Below the pieces are notes generated by a model. The model searched no databases. It had not been told where the DNA came from and saw nothing but the letters and a program-made list of their open reading frames with translations. A stretch of 64,000 bases of DNA, taken from Gabonibacter massiliensis. GTDB lineage: Bacteria > Bacteroidota > Bacteroidia > Bacteroidales > Marinifilaceae. Numbering within the stretch: the first letter of the stretch is position 1; each line of letters opens with the position of its first letter. Location: the NCBI GenBank assembly GCA_001487125.1, contig LN913013.1, positions 744,001-808,000 of the forward strand. The letters run 5' to 3'. Positions 43,747-53,552 of the stretch are shown here, piece by piece. Made by a program: the position numbers and the translations under genes.

Positions 43747-43754
43747 TATTTTTG
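43747..43754 (+). promoter_or_regulatory. -7 box of the M3 peptidase gene
   Basis: TATTTTTG followed by TACCCGC, a common Bacteroidetes promoter core. Expected start near 43761, 34 bases before the ATG at 43795. No TTTG is seen at the -33 position. Confidence 0.5.
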
Positions 43755-43794
43755 TACCCGCAATTTGAAGTATAAATTAAACTGACTTTTATAA

Positions 43795-45885
43795 ATGAAA
43801 AAAATAACTTTTATGGCTGCAATTATTCTCGTTATGGCCTCTTGCGGTAAAAGCGATCAAAATCCCTTATTAATGGCTTTCGATACCCCGCACCAGACCC
43901 CTCCGTTCGATAAAATAAAAGCGGAACACTACGAACCGGCTTTTGATATAGCTATTGAAGAGGCCCAAAAGGAGGTTACCCAAATTGCCACCTCCAAGGA
44001 GCCCCCCACATTCGAAAATACCGTTGTGGCCCTCGATAACAGCGGCGAGCGTTTAGAGTATATTTCAAATATTTTTTTCAACTTGAATTCTGCCATGACC
44101 GACAGCCTGATGCAAGATATAGCACAAAAGGTTTCTCCCAAGTTAACGGCACACGGTCACGAAATATACATGAATCAAGAACTTTTCAACCGGGTAAAAC
44201 AAGTTTACGAGCAAAAAGAAAAACTGAATCTGAACCAGGAACAGAATGCATTACTGGAGAAGACATGGAGAGCCTTTATCAAAGGAGGTGCCAATTTGGA
44301 AGGTCCTGACAAAGAACGATTCAAAGAGGTTTCCATAGAACTCTCCAAATTAAGTCTGACCTTCGATAAAAACGAACTGGCGGAAACCAATGCCTTCGAG
44401 TTACACGTGACCACAGAAGAAGAACTGTCCGGATTGCCGGAAGGAGTAAAAGAGATGGCCGCAATGACAGCCAAACAAAAGGGCAAGGAAGGCTGGGTTT
44501 TCACGCTCCATTATCCCAGTTTCGCTCCTTTCATGAAATACGCCGATAACCGGAAATTAAGAGAACAAATGTATCGGGCAAACTCTTCCAGAGGAAACCG
44601 CGAAAACGAATACAATAATGAAGAAATTATAAAAAAGATCACCGCCCTGAGATTGGAACTGGCTCAAATCATGGGATATAAAAATTATGCAGAATACGCT
44701 CTCACGGATCGCATGGCCAATACACCGGAGATCGTGAACAGTTTTATTGAAGAATTACATAAAGCATCCCATCCTGCCTCTTTAAAAGATAAAGAAGAGG
44801 TAAAGGAGTATGCTCGCAAATCTGGTCTAAAAGGAGAACTACAACGCTGGGACTGGGCCTATTATTCTAATAAGCTCATGCAAGAAAGATATGCCCTTGA
44901 TGATGAAATGTTGAAACCTTACTTCAAACTGGAAAACGTACAATCCGGCATATTCGATTTAGCCAACCAATTATATGGAATTTCCTTCAAAGAGGTTCAC
45001 GATATTCCGTTGTATCATGAAGAGGTGAAAACATTCGAGGTTTACGATGCAGACAGTACCTATTTAGGTGTACTTTATTTGGATTTCTTTCCGAGAGAAA
45101 GTAAAGGCGGCGGTGCATGGATGACCGAATTCAGAGGACAAAAAATAAAAGACGGCAAGGATTCCCGCCCGTTGATTTCCATGGTAATGAATTTTACCAA
45201 ACCGACAGAGACGAAACCTTCACTCCTGTCTTTTAATGAAGTAACCACATTCTTGCATGAATTCGGACACGCGATGCACGGCATGTTATCCCGATGTACT
45301 TACGGCTCAACCTCCGGGACAAATGTATATCGAGATTTCGTGGAGTTGCCTTCCCAGATCATGGAGAACTGGGCATTGGAAAAAGAGTGGCTGGATACCT
45401 GGGCCGTACATTACCAAACCGGAGAAAAACTGCCTCAAGAATACATAGACAAAATCAAGAAGTCAGCTAACTTCCAAAGCGGATATGCCAGCGACCGGCA
45501 ATTAAGTTTCGCTATGGTGGATATGGCGTGGCATACCATTACCCAACCGGTGACGGAACCTTTGATCGAGTTCGAGAATAGGGCTATGGGTAGAACGGAG
45601 ATCATGCCGGCAGTAAAAGGAAGTGCCTTTTCAACAGCCTTCGGGCATATCTTCGCAGGAGGATATGCTGCCGGATATTACGGTTACAAATGGGCGGAAG
45701 TCCTGGATGCTGACGCTTTTTCCGTTTTCAAGAAAAACGGAATCTTCGATAAGGAAACGGCAACTTCTTTCCGCAAAAACATTTTAGAAAAAGGAAGCTC
45801 GGAAAATCCCATGATTCTCTACAAACGTTTCCGCGGTCAGGAACCTACGGTCGATGCTCTTCTTGAACGAAGCGGCTTGAAATAA
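43795..45885 (+). CDS. dcp: M3-family peptidyl-dipeptidase, Dcp-like lipoprotein
   Basis: 696 residues. The signal peptide ends in lipobox MASC (Cys 17), so it is anchored in the envelope rather than cytosolic like E. coli Dcp. The gluzincin motif HEFGH is at residues 488-492, followed by AMHGMLSRCTYGSTSGTNVYRDFVELPSQIMENW, which carries the third ligand region. M3 enzymes of this size release dipeptides from the C-terminus of peptides. Stand-alone gene with its own promoter and a good terminator (45917-45957). In Bacteroidales such enzymes help use peptides, which would fit an organism rich in SusCD importers. Confidence 0.92.
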   Translation: MKKITFMAAIILVMASCGKSDQNPLLMAFDTPHQTPPFDKIKAEHYEPAFDIAIEEAQKEVTQIATSKEPPTFENTVVALDNSGERLEYISNIFFNLNSAMTDSLMQDIAQKVSPKLTAHGHEIYMNQELFNRVKQVYEQKEKLNLNQEQNALLEKTWRAFIKGGANLEGPDKERFKEVSIELSKLSLTFDKNELAETNAFELHVTTEEELSGLPEGVKEMAAMTAKQKGKEGWVFTLHYPSFAPFMKYADNRKLREQMYRANSSRGNRENEYNNEEIIKKITALRLELAQIMGYKNYAEYALTDRMANTPEIVNSFIEELHKASHPASLKDKEEVKEYARKSGLKGELQRWDWAYYSNKLMQERYALDDEMLKPYFKLENVQSGIFDLANQLYGISFKEVHDIPLYHEEVKTFEVYDADSTYLGVLYLDFFPRESKGGGAWMTEFRGQKIKDGKDSRPLISMVMNFTKPTETKPSLLSFNEVTTFLHEFGHAMHGMLSRCTYGSTSGTNVYRDFVELPSQIMENWALEKEWLDTWAVHYQTGEKLPQEYIDKIKKSANFQSGYASDRQLSFAMVDMAWHTITQPVTEPLIEFENRAMGRTEIMPAVKGSAFSTAFGHIFAGGYAAGYYGYKWAEVLDADAFSVFKKNGIFDKETATSFRKNILEKGSSENPMILYKRFRGQEPTVDALLERSGLK

Positions 45886-45916
45886 CATTCGGCCCTATTC
45901 CAAAAACAAAAAATAG

Positions 45917-45957
45917 TTAACATCTTCATTAAATTCCGGATGTTAATTATTTTTTTG
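45917..45957 (+). terminator. Intrinsic terminator of the M3 peptidase gene
   Basis: TTAACATC (45917-45924) pairs with GATGTTAA (45939-45946), followed by TTATTTTTTTG. It lies 32 bp after the stop codon. Confidence 0.75.
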
Positions 45958-46163
45958 TAAAATCATTTCAACGTAGAAAAATTCCCCAACACCGTGGAAA
46001 AACGCCTCAAGATTTTGGCCGGACATTAAACAATTTCCATCTGGGGTACGTAAAACATATCACTGATAACCAATCGAATACAATTAATATTATCGAATTA
46101 TCCAAAAATAGCATGCCATTTTCATAGGAATGGACATCGTGTACGAAATTAAAACAAAAAAGT

Positions 46164-47300
46164 ATGAATAGATTATGTGAAGTCCTTATTATTTTTTTGC
46201 TTGTATCTTTGGTCGGATGTAAAAAAAATCAGGAACCGGAAAGACAAGTTGTAACCGTTGAAAAAGTCGGTGTTGATGATGTTGAGATATACGGTGAATA
46301 CGTGGGAAGAATCCGAGCCAAACGTTTCGTTGAAGTTCGGGCCAGAGTGGAAGGTTATCTCGAACAAATGTTATTCGAAGAAGGAAAAAGAGTACATAAA
46401 AACCAACCTCTGTTCCGGATCAACAGCGATTTATATAAAGCAAGAGTGGATAAAGCAAAAGCTCAACTAAAAAAAGACAACGCCCAAAAAGCCAAATCGG
46501 ACCGGGATGTCGAACGTCTTCAACCTTTATACGCTCAAAAAGCCGCCAGTCAATTGGATTTGGATAACGCAAAAGCCGCTTCGGAAAGCGCAGAAGCCAA
46601 CGTTGCCATGAGCAAGGCCGATCTGGCTCAAGCCGAATTGGAATTAAGCTACACGACCGTGAAGTCCCCTATCGACGGCTATATTAGCGAACGCTACGTG
46701 GATATAGGGACATTGGTAGGTCCGGGTTCCAAATCGCTTTTAGCCACGATCGTGGAGAGTGACGAGGTGCTCGTTGATTTCAGTTTGACCGCATTGGACT
46801 ATTTACGTAGCCAGCAGCGTAATGTCCGCTTAGGAGAAAAAGACGCTAACCGCTCCTGGCAGCCTAACGTCACGATAACCCTGGCGGATAACTCCGTTTA
46901 TCCCATAAAGGGAGTCGTTGACTTCGCGGAACCGCAGGTTGATCCTCAAACCGGAACGTTCGGGGTACGGGCAGAACTTCCGAATCCGAATCGTATCCTG
47001 TTACCCGGACAATTTACCAAAGTAAAACTGTTGCTCGATGTACGGGAGCATGCCATCGTCGTTCCCACGAAAGCCGTCGTAACTGAAAAAGGAGGTGCTT
47101 ATATCTATGTCGTACGACGAGACAGTACCGCAGAAAAACGTTTCATCGAATTAGGTCCGGAATTTGAAAATCAGGTCGTCGTAGAACGGGGATTGGGAGA
47201 AGGAGAACTTATCGTGGTGGAAGGTTTCCATAAATTAACCCCGGGAAGTCTTGTACTTCCAGTCGTTGCCACTAAAGAAGAGGAGGAAAAAAGCTTATGA
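46164..47300 (+). CDS. RND efflux periplasmic adaptor (membrane fusion protein)
   Basis: 378 residues, a lipoprotein with lipobox LVGC (Cys 19). Barrel-sandwich/lipoyl halves (about 55-90 and 165-200, VEVRARVEGYLEQMLFEEGKRV and YTTVKSPIDGYISERYVDIGTLV) flank an alpha-hairpin coiled coil (about 95-160, rich in Ala, Lys and Gln). They are followed by beta-barrel and membrane-proximal domains (LLPGQFTKVKLLL, VVPTKAVV). HlyD/AcrA family. Its TGA overlaps the permease ATG (ATGA at 47297-47300), so the two are translationally coupled. First gene of a three-gene efflux operon; no regulator gene is adjacent. Confidence 0.93.
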   Translation: MNRLCEVLIIFLLVSLVGCKKNQEPERQVVTVEKVGVDDVEIYGEYVGRIRAKRFVEVRARVEGYLEQMLFEEGKRVHKNQPLFRINSDLYKARVDKAKAQLKKDNAQKAKSDRDVERLQPLYAQKAASQLDLDNAKAASESAEANVAMSKADLAQAELELSYTTVKSPIDGYISERYVDIGTLVGPGSKSLLATIVESDEVLVDFSLTALDYLRSQQRNVRLGEKDANRSWQPNVTITLADNSVYPIKGVVDFAEPQVDPQTGTFGVRAELPNPNRILLPGQFTKVKLLLDVREHAIVVPTKAVVTEKGGAYIYVVRRDSTAEKRFIELGPEFENQVVVERGLGEGELIVVEGFHKLTPGSLVLPVVATKEEEEKSL

Positions 47301-50300
47301 AATTAACCTTTTTTATCGACAGGCCGATCTTCTCGGCCGTGCTCTCTATCGTAATCGTGATCATAGGTTTTATCGGTTTATTCCTTCTTCCTGTCGATCA
47401 ATACCCGCAAATCACCCCCCCGGTAGTAAAAATATCGGCTTCCTATCCGGGAGCCAGCGCCCTTACGGTTTCTCAAGCCGTGGCCACACCCATTGAACAA
47501 GAGTTAAACGGAACCCCGGGAATGCTTTACATGGAATCGAGTAGTTCCAATTCCGGTGGTCTCTCTATCGACGTAACATTCGACATTTCGGCCGATGCAG
47601 AACTCGCCGCCGTGGATATTCAGAATCGGGTTAAATTAGCGGAATCGCGTCTTCCGGCCGAAGTAATACAAAACGGCATTAAAGTAGAGAAACAGTCATC
47701 CAGTCAGTTGATGACCTTGTGCCTCACCTCGTCCGACGCTCGTTTTGATGAAATTTATCTGAGTAATTTCGCCACGATCAACGTATTGGATATCCTTCGA
47801 CGGATACCGGGAGTGGGACGGGTTTCAAATATCGGAAGCCGATACTACGCCATGTGTATCTGGGTACTTCCCGACCGAATGGCAAACTTCGGACTAACGG
47901 TCAAAGATCTCCAAAATGTACTGAAAGATCAAAACCGGGAATCCGCCGCCGGAGTTTTAGGTCAACAACCGATCTCCGGATCGGATCTGACCATCCCTAT
48001 TTCCGCCCCGGGACGGCTCTCCAGCATTAATGAATTTGAAGAAATTGTCGTTCGCGCCAACCCGGACGGTTCCATGATCCGCTTACGCGACGTGGCCAGG
48101 GTCTCGTTGGAAGCGGGTTCCTATTCCACGGAAAGTGGTATAAACGGGGAGAATGCCGCCGTATTGGGCATATACATGCTTCCGGGAGCCAACGCCATAG
48201 AAGTAGCCGATAACGTGAAAAAAGCCATGGAAGAGATCAGCAAAAACTTCCCGGAAGGATTAAGTTACTCTATTCCTTTCGACATCACCACTTACATATC
48301 GGAATCAATACATGAAGTTTACAAAACACTTTTCGAGGCCCTCTTTTTAGTTATCATGGTGGTTTTTCTTTCTTTGCAAAACTGGAGAGCCTCAGTCATC
48401 CCGTTACTCGCGGTTCCCGTCTCTTTAATAGGTACTTTCGGTGTTATGCTCATGATGGGATTCTCCCTGAACATGTTGACATTACTCGGATTAGTATTGG
48501 CTATCGGTATTGTTGTGGATGACGCCATTGTCGTCGTAGAAGGTGTCGAACGCCTTATGGAAGAAGGACTCTCCCCCTACCAAGCCACCTGCAAGGCAAT
48601 GAAAGAATTAACCGGCGCTTTGATCGCAACCTCATTGGTTCTGGCAGCCGTTTTCATTCCGGTCAGTTTTCTTCCGGGAATCACGGGAATGCTTTACCGC
48701 CAATTTGCCATAACAATAGTCGTCTCCGTATTGATCTCTACATTGGTAGCCCTGACTCTGAGTCCGGCCATGTGTGCCATCATGCTTCGACCGAATAAAC
48801 ATGAGAAAAATTTTATTTTCCGCAAAATCAACGAATGGTTGGCAAGAGGCAACAATTTTTACATTCGGACTTTATATAAAGCCGTAAATTGCCCCCGCCG
48901 AATCATTGCCGGATTCGGCATGATCCTTGTACTCATTTTCGTGTTGAACCGGTTTATTCCGAGCAGTTTCTTACCCGAAGAGGATCAGGGATATTTTAAA
49001 GTCGAATTAGCTCTACCAGAAGGGGCAAGTCTTGAACGTACCCGTATCGTAACGGAAAGAGCCGTAGAATTTTTGAGAAAGCATCCGGCTGTCGAGTATG
49101 TACAAAATGTGACGGGAACCAGTCCGAGGATCGGAACGGCACAATCCAGAGCAGAACTGACCGTCATTCTTAAATCATGGAAGGAAAGAAAAAAAGGTGA
49201 CTTATCATTGGAGAAAGTCATGGAGGAGGTACGTTCCGAATTTTCCAATTACCCGGAAGCACAGGTATTTTTATCCACACCTCCCGTGATCCCGGGATTA
49301 GGAGCCTCCGGAGGTTTTGAAATGCAAATAGAGGCACGCAACGGAGCCACATTCGAAAATCTCGTGGAAGCCGTCGACACGTTAATGAAATACGCCTCCC
49401 GTTCTCGGGCCATTACAGGAATATCCTCCTCATTACAAGCCGAGATTCCACAATTGTATTTCGATGTAGACCGTGATAAAGCCCAATTATTGGGCATCCC
49501 GCTGGCCGACATATTTTCAACGATGAAAGCTTACACGGGATCGGTTTACGTGAACGACTTCAATATGTTCAACCGGGTATATAAAGTTTACATTCAAGCA
49601 GAATCCCCGTACCGCAAATACAAAGATAACCTGAATCTGTTTTTTGTTAAAACGGCCAAAGGGAACATGGTTCCCCTGACGGCGTTGGGATCAGCCGAAT
49701 ACACGACCGGACCGGGAAGTATAAAAAGATTTAATATGTTCTCTACCGCCGTGATTCGGGGTTCTGCCGCACCGGGATACAGTTCCGGACAAGCCATGAA
49801 CACCATAGAAAAAATAGCCCGGACCCGTTTACCTGAAAATATGGGTATCGAATGGAGCGGTCTTTCCTTCCAGGAGAAAAAAGCGGAAGGACAAACCGGA
49901 CTCGTCATGATTCTGGTATTTACCTTTGTATTTTTGTTCTTAGCCGCTTTATACGAAAGCTGGCTCGTGCCTGTTTCCGTGTTGCTATCCCTTCCGGTTG
50001 CCGCTTTCGGAGCTTATTTAGGGATATGGGTTTTCGGATTGGAAAACGATATTTATTTCCAGATCGGATTAGTTACCCTCATCGGTCTGGCCGCCAAAAA
50101 CGCCATATTAATCGTGGAGTTTGCCAAAATAGAAGTAGACCGGGGCATCGATGCCGTACAAGCGGCTGTAACAGCCGCAAGGGCCCGGTTCCGTCCTATT
50201 TTAATGACCTCACTGGCTTTTGTTTTAGGTATGCTTCCTCTCGTAATAGCAAGCGGTCCGGGATCTGCCAGCCGTCATTCCATCGGCACGGGAGTATTTT

Positions 50301-50416
50301 TCGGTATGATCGTCGCGATTACGGTCGGAATTATTCTGGTCCCCTTCTTCTTCATCATGATCTATAAACTGAAGCAGAAAAAACATCGCAGGGTGCCAAA
50401 TGAAATTTCAAACTGA
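47297..50416 (+). CDS. RND (HAE1-type) multidrug efflux inner-membrane permease
   Basis: 1039 residues, full length for the AcrB/MexB family. TM1 lies at about 10-30 (DRPIFSAVLSIVIVIIGFIG) with LPVDQYPQITPPVVKISASYPGAS after it. The proton-relay aspartates are visible in TM4 as GIVVDDAIVVVEG (Asp 408, Asp 409), and the second half repeats the fold (LIGLAAKNAILIVEFAK, FRPILMTSLAFVLGMLPL). It exports hydrophobic compounds by proton antiport together with the adaptor upstream and outer-membrane channel downstream (37 bp gap). Substrate cannot be read from sequence. Confidence 0.95.
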   Translation: MKLTFFIDRPIFSAVLSIVIVIIGFIGLFLLPVDQYPQITPPVVKISASYPGASALTVSQAVATPIEQELNGTPGMLYMESSSSNSGGLSIDVTFDISADAELAAVDIQNRVKLAESRLPAEVIQNGIKVEKQSSSQLMTLCLTSSDARFDEIYLSNFATINVLDILRRIPGVGRVSNIGSRYYAMCIWVLPDRMANFGLTVKDLQNVLKDQNRESAAGVLGQQPISGSDLTIPISAPGRLSSINEFEEIVVRANPDGSMIRLRDVARVSLEAGSYSTESGINGENAAVLGIYMLPGANAIEVADNVKKAMEEISKNFPEGLSYSIPFDITTYISESIHEVYKTLFEALFLVIMVVFLSLQNWRASVIPLLAVPVSLIGTFGVMLMMGFSLNMLTLLGLVLAIGIVVDDAIVVVEGVERLMEEGLSPYQATCKAMKELTGALIATSLVLAAVFIPVSFLPGITGMLYRQFAITIVVSVLISTLVALTLSPAMCAIMLRPNKHEKNFIFRKINEWLARGNNFYIRTLYKAVNCPRRIIAGFGMILVLIFVLNRFIPSSFLPEEDQGYFKVELALPEGASLERTRIVTERAVEFLRKHPAVEYVQNVTGTSPRIGTAQSRAELTVILKSWKERKKGDLSLEKVMEEVRSEFSNYPEAQVFLSTPPVIPGLGASGGFEMQIEARNGATFENLVEAVDTLMKYASRSRAITGISSSLQAEIPQLYFDVDRDKAQLLGIPLADIFSTMKAYTGSVYVNDFNMFNRVYKVYIQAESPYRKYKDNLNLFFVKTAKGNMVPLTALGSAEYTTGPGSIKRFNMFSTAVIRGSAAPGYSSGQAMNTIEKIARTRLPENMGIEWSGLSFQEKKAEGQTGLVMILVFTFVFLFLAALYESWLVPVSVLLSLPVAAFGAYLGIWVFGLENDIYFQIGLVTLIGLAAKNAILIVEFAKIEVDRGIDAVQAAVTAARARFRPILMTSLAFVLGMLPLVIASGPGSASRHSIGTGVFFGMIVAITVGIILVPFFFIMIYKLKQKKHRRVPNEISN

Positions 50417-50453
50417 AATAAGTTAGACACCCATTTTAAAGTTATGTAAGACT

Positions 50454-51806
50454 ATGAAACACTATAAGCTCATAAGTATCGGACTTCTGACAGGAGTTCT
50501 TCTCACCTCCTGCAAATTAGGACAAAAATATACCCGTCCCGAATTAGATCTCCCGCAAGCGATTCTTGCCGGAGGCAAAGACACCCTTTCCGTCCAGCAT
50601 ATCAAATGGTGGGAACTGTATAGGGATACCGTATTGCAAGGATTAATCAAAACGACTTTGGAACACAACAAAGATATGCTGATTGCCGCTGCCCGGATCA
50701 AGGAAAGCAAAGCTTACCAACGGATCAGCAAGGCCGATTTATTTCCACAAATCCAAGGACAAATCGGTGGAGAGAGAGAGTATGACGCAACCCCGGAGAA
50801 TACCTTCGAAGCTAAATTAAACCTCACCTGGGAAGTTGATCTATGGGGTAAACTGCGCTGGGCCACACAAGAAAGCTTAGCCGCTTATCTGCAAACGGTA
50901 GAAGGTAAACGAGCCTTGCAAATGACACTGATCGCACAAGTCGCACAAGCTTATTTTGAACTCAGAGCACTGGATCAAGAACTAAGTATTGTACGACAAA
51001 CATTTAAGGCACGGGAAGAAAGCGTATATTTAGCTAAACTCCGTTTCGAAGGAGGGTTGACATCCGAGACCTCTTACAGACAAGCACAGGTGGAATTGGC
51101 TAAAACCAAAACCTTGATTCCGGACTTGGAACGCAAAATAAAATTAAAAGAAAACGAAATCTCTTTACTTACCGGACACTACCCGGGACAAATCCCTCGC
51201 GGACAAGATATCGTAAATCAAGCTCTACCCCCGTCATTACCCGTTGGTTTACCCTCCACATTATTGGAACGCCGCCCGGATCTCAGGCAAGCTGAACTAA
51301 AGCTAAAGGCAGCAAATGCCAAAGTCGGCATTGCCTACACGAACTTATTCCCTAATTTCAAACTAACCGGGGTATACGGCCTGGAGAATAATGAACTCAG
51401 TCATTTTTTGAAAGCACCCTACTGGTACATAGGAGGCGAATTACTCGAACCTTTATTCGCCATGGGTAAACACAGGGCCAAACTGAAAGCGGCAAAAGCC
51501 GCTTACGAACAGGAAGTATACGCCTATCAAAAAAGCGTGCTGACCGCTTTTAAAGAGGTTGACAACGCCCTGACTTCCTACCAGAAAATAAAAGAGATAC
51601 GAGAATCACGTTTACATTTGGAAGAAGCCGCTCACTCCTATATGGATTTGGCAACCCTCCAATACATTAACGGTGTAATCAGTTACTTAGACGTATTGGA
51701 CGCACAACGTGGCTATTTTGATGCTCAAATCAGCCTGAATAACGCCATCCGGGACGAACTACTTTCGGTTGTCTATTTATACCTTGCCCTCGGCGGCGGA
51801 TGGTAA
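50454..51806 (+). CDS. Outer-membrane efflux channel lipoprotein (TolC/NodT family)
   Basis: 450 residues with lipobox LTSC (Cys 20). Two outer-membrane efflux repeats: about 55-245 (WWELYRDTVLQGLIKTTLEHNKDMLIAAARIKESKA) and about 270-445 (RPDLRQAELKLKAANAKVGIAYTNLFPNF, YINGVISYLDVLDAQRGYFDAQISLNNAIRDEL). Typical OprM/NodT length. Last gene of the RND operon, followed 5 bp later by a strong bidirectional terminator. Confidence 0.93.
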   Translation: MKHYKLISIGLLTGVLLTSCKLGQKYTRPELDLPQAILAGGKDTLSVQHIKWWELYRDTVLQGLIKTTLEHNKDMLIAAARIKESKAYQRISKADLFPQIQGQIGGEREYDATPENTFEAKLNLTWEVDLWGKLRWATQESLAAYLQTVEGKRALQMTLIAQVAQAYFELRALDQELSIVRQTFKAREESVYLAKLRFEGGLTSETSYRQAQVELAKTKTLIPDLERKIKLKENEISLLTGHYPGQIPRGQDIVNQALPPSLPVGLPSTLLERRPDLRQAELKLKAANAKVGIAYTNLFPNFKLTGVYGLENNELSHFLKAPYWYIGGELLEPLFAMGKHRAKLKAAKAAYEQEVYAYQKSVLTAFKEVDNALTSYQKIKEIRESRLHLEEAAHSYMDLATLQYINGVISYLDVLDAQRGYFDAQISLNNAIRDELLSVVYLYLALGGGW

Positions 51807-51810
51807 AACT

Positions 51811-51842
51811 AAAAAAGCCGGATAAAAAATCCGGCTTTTTTT
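51811..51842. terminator. Bidirectional intrinsic terminator
   Basis: GCCGGAT (51817-51823) pairs with ATCCGGC (51829-51835) across AAAAA, flanked by six A before and seven T after. This gives a U-tract on both strands and serves the convergent efflux operon and tldE-like gene. Confidence 0.9.
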
Positions 51843-51856
51843 ATATGAAAAAACTT

Positions 51857-53503
51857 TTATCGTTGCAACGGATAAGTCAATACGGGTGCTTTCTCAGCCT
51901 TTACAGGCAATTTACCGATCTCGACATCTTCAATTAAAATGGCAGAAGGATAAATCAAAGAAGATAAAACATCATTGTTCAAAATGTAATTGGAGACATT
52001 TTCTTTGTTTGAGATCTCCAATACACGCTTAATCTTAGGTAAAGTAATCGCAGAAATATCAGCCGTACGGGTCAATGTTTCGCTACCGTCTTTTACATTC
52101 ACCCGATAAAGCAAGGATCCGATACCACTTATACGACGAACGATGTAAGCGTAATCCAACCCTTCTTCCTTCGCAGCCTTAATTAAGGCTTTTTTCATCT
52201 TCTCCGGCTTAATTCCTTTATCCACTTGGATGTGAATCGTACCGGGAGCAGTCACATAAGCTATTCCGCTATACACGAACCGGGAACTACCGGTAGAGTG
52301 CGGAGCCTTCGAGGTAGGCACACAACCGTTCAACATTCCCCGAAGAATACCGTGCTCTACTAAAGTCATCTCTTTTTCCGGAACAACTCCCTCTGCATCG
52401 ATCTCATAAGCACCGATCAAAGAAACTCCGTTGTATTTATCCAATGTGCTGTAATTTTTTACAGTCAAACGGGAGTCTATGATCTTCTTACCCATTCGGT
52501 CGTCTAACGTCTTTACTTGTTGAACACGGTCTGAATTAGGCTTGCGATAAGCAAACAGACCTTGTTTATTCAACAGATTACGAGTGAAGATCGAAGAAGC
52601 GGCACCGTCCTCAAATAATACCGGACCGGAATAATACTCTTCAACTTTAGGAGCATCTTTCAATTTAACCAGATTCTCTGCAAATTTCGTTACATTTTTC
52701 TTCAATTCCTCTATGGAAGGTAAATCCTCCGGGGTTTTCACCAAAACAGAGTAAGTATCCGTAATCTTCTCACCTTCCGGAGTCGTTACGGTTCCCTGTG
52801 CAAAAAGATTCACAAAACGAGAAGGTTGCTTCACGGAAACCCCATCCGTCGTTTGGCGATACAACTCCATATCTATACCACTTACCACAACCCGCGTATT
52901 GTATATCTCCTTGTAATTTTTAAAAATAACGGACAATTCTTTTACTATCTCTTCCAACTTAGAACGATCGATCGTATAAGGCTCCTTGGGCTCCACGATC
53001 TTTACGATAGGTTCTACTTTTTCCAAATCAGCCAATTGAGCTTCTTCAGCAGACTGTGGATTAGCTTTCAAATAAGCATCCTTGGCTGATGCCGATTGCA
53101 GGGCAAACTTATACATGACATCGGTTGCCAACCAAAAACCTCTCCGGACACCCAAATAATCCATCTCTTCGGGAATAGACGCCTCTGCATATTGTCCCAC
53201 GTACATGGCATCACTCGTGTGATTATAATCACCCAACATCAACTGGACTCCCCCTGTCGTATTCCCATTCGACACGTAAGAGTTTACTACCCCTCCCAAT
53301 ACCCCCACTATTTCAAACTGACGATAATGTCCCAACGCGTAAGACAGGAAAAAAGGTCTTTGCATATTCGGCAAAACAATTTCTTCTTTATTCCGCTCGA
53401 TCTCATCTTGCATAGCTTTGAAAACCACCTTATCGGAATCGCTTTGTGCCGATACCGGAGCGACCAGCAAAAAAAGCAAAAATACAGCTAATATATATCT
53501 CAT
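51857..53503 (-). CDS. Exported TldD/PmbA-family protein (TldE/PmbA-like subunit)
   Basis: 548 residues with a cleavable signal peptide (MRYILAVFLLFLLVAPVSAQ). The body matches the TldD/PmbA fold (GPVLFEDGAASSIFTRNLLNKQ, EKEMTLVEHGILRGMLNGCVPTSKAPHSTGSSR), but the HExxxH zinc motif is absent, as in TldE/PmbA subunits. It follows the TldD-like gene by 49 bp. In E. coli TldD and TldE form a cytosolic heterodimeric peptidase that degrades unfolded peptides; this pair is predicted to act in the periplasm. Confidence 0.88.
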   Translation of the reverse strand: MRYILAVFLLFLLVAPVSAQSDSDKVVFKAMQDEIERNKEEIVLPNMQRPFFLSYALGHYRQFEIVGVLGGVVNSYVSNGNTTGGVQLMLGDYNHTSDAMYVGQYAEASIPEEMDYLGVRRGFWLATDVMYKFALQSASAKDAYLKANPQSAEEAQLADLEKVEPIVKIVEPKEPYTIDRSKLEEIVKELSVIFKNYKEIYNTRVVVSGIDMELYRQTTDGVSVKQPSRFVNLFAQGTVTTPEGEKITDTYSVLVKTPEDLPSIEELKKNVTKFAENLVKLKDAPKVEEYYSGPVLFEDGAASSIFTRNLLNKQGLFAYRKPNSDRVQQVKTLDDRMGKKIIDSRLTVKNYSTLDKYNGVSLIGAYEIDAEGVVPEKEMTLVEHGILRGMLNGCVPTSKAPHSTGSSRFVYSGIAYVTAPGTIHIQVDKGIKPEKMKKALIKAAKEEGLDYAYIVRRISGIGSLLYRVNVKDGSETLTRTADISAITLPKIKRVLEISNKENVSNYILNNDVLSSLIYPSAILIEDVEIGKLPVKAEKAPVLTYPLQR

Positions 53504-53552
53504 CTTATTTTAGATTTACGATTTTAGACTTTAAACCAAAGTACAATAACTT

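Noticed and set aside
51811-51842. Hairpin considered as a small RNA gene
   Set aside because: A symmetric A-stem-T structure between convergent genes is fully explained as a bidirectional terminator.
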